Shown here in pieces: positions 60,464-64,000 of a stretch of DNA of 64,000 nucleotides; the stretch's first letter is position 1, and every line of letters begins with the position of its first letter. The stretch comes from Auanema rhodensis (taxonomy: Eukaryota; Nematoda; Chromadorea; Rhabditida; Rhabditidae). Under the pieces are notes generated by a model. That model was given only the letters and a program-made list of their open reading frames with translations. It was not told the DNA's origin and searched no databases. The stretch lies in contig OZ059895.1 in the NCBI GenBank assembly GCA_964057225.1, forward strand, positions 15,305,001 through 15,369,000. Direction: 5' to 3'. The position numbers and the translations under genes were made by a program.

Positions 60464-63400
60464 ATGTATAGAATGGAACAACTCATCAATATGATTATCG
60501 ACAGATGAAATTCATGTTATGGAACCAGACCTAGAGATCACCTAGACTATCAATACGCCAATTTTTGTTTTTTTTTCTCTTCTCACTTCTTTATTGTTAA
60601 AACTATTTGTTTTGGACAAACAAATACAACTCAATATAAGAATTTAGAAGTTTATAAATAAGGAAAATATACATAAATCGATAATAATCTCAAATCAAAC
60701 TTATCTGAGGTATGTATGTATTGATGAGTGATCTCATAATCTTTCACATTTCACCACACATCACATCTCATCATATCAGTCTTTTTTGGAATATTTTGTG
60801 TTTTTTATCGGTTTTTTTGCTGGTTTCGTTCAATTGTTGTATTAATTGTTTGCCTTCTATGCTGTAGATTTTTCATTTAATTTTAAAAAACCAGTTACTT
60901 TCCATATAAGTATGTATGTATGTATGTATGTATGGACATATAGAGATGTCGACTCTAACTATATATTATTATTATTATACTAGATTGGATGAGCGTCCTT
61001 TACTGTAATTGAAAAAAAAAAAAAAACTTAAAAGTTTGTTCGGATAAATGTTCATCAAACTTTCATTTTTAAAAAGAAATATATCTTTTCTATATAATAC
61101 TATATACTATATACGTCATAACACGATTTCACATAATCTAATCATGTTCAGCACAATTTTCAGAGATGAAGCCGCAGCATTCCAATTGAAATTCATATTT
61201 CAATAATTTCTGGTGTAGTTCACCATACGCTGACATACTCTAACTACTGACCTTAGATTATATTTATAAATTTTGTCGTAACCATTCCACACTTCGATTG
61301 CATTCGATAAACTGTTTTTGGGGCTAAGCAAGTTGTTTATGGCTTATGTATTCTCTGTCATATTACTTTACATTCTTCTTTAGATTAGAGATACGGTTGG
61401 CACATTATCTCAAATGAATATAGAGAGGATAGCCTCTGTATGCTTAAGTGCTATTTTGGCCTTCATCATATTGGTTTTCGCATTTCCTTTTACACAAATC
61501 TCCTCTTGTTCCTATATATGCGCTTCTTCTGTATATTATCTTTTCTTTCCATTTCCTTTCTCGCGCTTCTGCATCACCCTGTTCGTCAACTCCGTTCATT
61601 CTGTCCTTTCTTCTTCTAACCGCTGTCGTTTTTTCTCTCTCTCTCACTCACTCTCTCTCATTTGCCCTCTCTCTCTTCTTTTGCTCCCTATCCAGTCAGC
61701 TTCCTCTACCTTCTTTTGTCTGTTTGCTCCTCCTCTGATGATTCTGGGAGGCAGGTAGCCGTCACTTCTTCTGTCAGCATCATTTCCGTTTTTTGTTGTT
61801 TAAATGAAAATTCACTTAACGACTTTCTTTGTAGTAAACGATCTTGAAAAGAGCTATTCGGTCCGCCTACCATCATCATGACATCAGAATCATAACAGTC
61901 TCAGCTGTGGCTGTCCTACTAGTTTTTTTTGCAGCTTGTCTCTTATCCAACGAAACTTTACAATGTAAGCCGTTTTTCAATTTTTTGTTGGATTACCAGA
62001 AATCAACTTGAATCTCTGACGTTCATTCCTCTTCTTTCTTGAAGTTTCTCTCTCTTGTTCCTAATTGATCGTTCTGCTGTCTCTTTATATTACACGAAAT
62101 CTCTAATTGTCGTTGCAACCTACCGCAAAGTTGCTGATCTTCATGTCATCATGTTGCATCTTGATGTATTGCCTAAACTCAGCGTATCAATTCATTATTA
62201 ACAACCAGCTTCAATATTTCGTAAACAATTTTTGTAAAAATCTATATTCACAGATGAACATGGCACTGCTACTATTGCTTTTGACCAGTTTCGCACCTCT
62301 ATTTACCGGTTACATCCATTACAACATTTCCTAATCAGCTCACCTTTTGCATATTTCTCATTATTTTTGTTGTTTTAGATCCTGACTAATCAGCTTCGTA
62401 GTCTGACGATGTCCGGTTTCTGTTTTTAATTTTGTTTGTTCCCTCTGTTCTTAAGCCTATCCTTCTCTAGTTGATTTTGTCTAGCTTCAATCTCGTTTTG
62501 TTAAGCATTCTACTAAGCCCTAGTAGAGGTGTATTCTTATCTTAAGATGAATTTTGCAATTTTTCTAAATTTATCTGCACTTAAGCTTTCGTCGTGGTTC
62601 GGAAGCAACCGCTTTGAGCGCTTGTGGAAGAGTAAATGAACAAGCTGTGACATTGACGTTGACGTACGATTGTTGGATAAAAAGTGGCGTCTCCGGGCTT
62701 CGTCATTCGCTTCATTAGTTTGTAGCTACTTCGATACTTTTAATTGTATCAATTTTCAATACATTAACCTTTTTGCACTTCTAATAGCATGCTCTCATCT
62801 GGGTCAAGTTCTGAGACGAAGTTGCAGCTCTTCAACTAATTGTAAACATACTTCTAACTCAATATTTGGATAGTATCCTCTAGCTCATTTCAATGCTACT
62901 TTTACCTCGTTGGACCTTATCGTATGTATAATTGAATGCTGATACTTCTCACTACTTGCTCTACTTGATCTACTTGGTCTAAGAACAGATTCATGATTTC
63001 AACTTTCTTTTTTTCTTTTTTTTTGACTGAACCGATCGTTTAGCAAACGATTCCCTGTCCCAAAACAATGTTTCTCGACGTTCGTGCATACATATCCATG
63101 TACCAATTTAGTTGTTCCGAAATCGTTCTGGAATGTAATCACTGGCTTGTCCACATCTTTTCTACAGTTACGATGATCTGTCGCCAGCATTCCAGATAGT
63201 CTGCTGACCTTATACGATCTGAATAGATGAAAACACATCATCGACCTTCCCTGTATTCAATGGAACAAATGTCTAGACTTAAACCATTCCCTTCTTTTCA
63301 TAAAAAAAGATTTTGATAATCTTGAATGAATGTGATTATTGCTGGAATTCATGTCAACTGTCTGTGCATGTCAGCTCTTCAGCATGTCCATTACACGAAA

Positions 63401-64000
63401 ACAAATATTTTGATGTTTTTCGTTATTCAAAATTTCTTCCATATTTACCGTTTATACTAATTTTGTTACTATAAAATGAAATGATTCATACATTTCGTCT
63501 ATTCTCATTCCAGTTTGTTCTCTCACTCTTCATCTTCTTCTTTTTCTTCTCTCGTATGCTTCCCTATCATTTCGTTTGATATCTGATTCTTCTACATTCC
63601 ACTCAGTTCAATTGTCTACTTCAGTCAAATCGAATCCTTTCTAACTCTATCTCTTCCAAATACAACCAAAAGATTCCCATGATCTTCTTTGATCGTATTT
63701 GAAGATTTATGAGAATTTTTCTCTGTATTTCCTTCATTTTTTAAAAGATATGCTTATTAACCAAATAGTTGCTCTTCCCACGATATCTTCATACTTGAAC
63801 TCATATCTATTCTGACATATTGTCATCTTAAAACCTCTCTGTCATTTCTCTGCACTTTACATGCTTTACTGTCGATTTTATCTTTCAATCTCAATAATCG
63901 AATGTTTTCGTCATTGATTTGTAGCTGTAGGCTTGATATGTAAGAAGATTTTAAAGGACATCCCTTTTTAGAGTTCATCGTTTACCTTGAGATCATTGTC
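60464..64000. other. Right end without assigned gene
   Basis: 3.5 kb. CT-rich sequence at 61490-61700, GTAT repeats at about 60911-60932 and several poly-A/T runs. On the minus strand two exon-like stretches appear at about 62585-62712 (open, ANDEARRRHFLSNNRTST...) and 63005-63241, with AG acceptors upstream, but neither matches a family I know. They may belong to a gene continuing to the right or to 5' exons of the transporter. Confidence 0.5.

Noticed and set aside
61414-61758. Plus-strand frame with several hydrophobic segments
   Set aside because: Content is dominated by CT-rich sequence (Ser/Leu/Phe); there are no splice partners and no family match.

Overview
This window looks like nuclear DNA of a nematode. 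It is AT-rich, and the genes are split into many small exons by introns that are mostly 45-60 nt long and end in TTTCAG-type acceptors. The mature ATP synthase subunit c ends in the nematode-type helix [10 protein letters not shown], with worm-like codon preference (GGA for Gly, CTC, GCC, CGT). Nearly every start codon has an AG acceptor 0-20 nt upstream, as expected for spliced-leader trans-splicing. No species can be named from this sequence alone. Exon models were built by hand from splice signals, phase and remembered family alignments. Thirteen complete multi-exon models add up to a whole number of codons, which supports them.

Layout. (1) 1-12.2 kb, minus: the 5' two thirds or more of a RUN + TBC RabGAP (SGSM1/2, worm tbc-8 type), cut by the left edge, with kilobase-scale introns full of (GA)n/(CT)n tracts, a 22-bp minisatellite and triplet islands. 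(2) 12.2-24.3 kb: no convincing gene. It holds more (GA)n/(CT)n tracts, a hairpin palindrome, a GAC/CCG island, one possible upstream exon of the RabGAP and a broken mariner 5' end. (3) 24.3-60.5 kb: compact and gene-dense, almost free of GA tracts: KANSL2-like (-), PDS5 (-), mitochondrial pyruvate carrier MPC1 (-), a TTDN1/MPLKIP-like RGG protein (+), CDK12 (-), LASP (+), ESS2/DGCR14 (+), an NHL-like propeller protein (-), CISD3 (+), an NCBP2-AS2-like microprotein (-), a glycolipid transfer protein (-), ATP synthase subunit c (+), a slingshot cofilin phosphatase (-) and a concentrative nucleoside transporter (-). (4) 60.5-64 kb: no assignable gene.

Themes. Several neighbours act in nuclear RNA and chromatin work (CDK12, ESS2, TTDN1-like, PDS5, KANSL2-like). 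Others are mitochondrial (MPC1, CISD3, subunit c, perhaps the microprotein), and three touch membranes or actin (TBC RabGAP, LASP, slingshot). This is a normal mixed eukaryotic neighbourhood, not an operon with one function; only LASP-ESS2 (553 bp apart, same strand) resembles a possible worm operon. The most notable signals are three independently supported GC-AG introns, a slingshot phosphatase in a nematode, an H1-like tail on PDS5, stop codons embedded in splice donors, and a sharp change of genome texture at about 24 kb. I saw no convincing new defence or mobile system.
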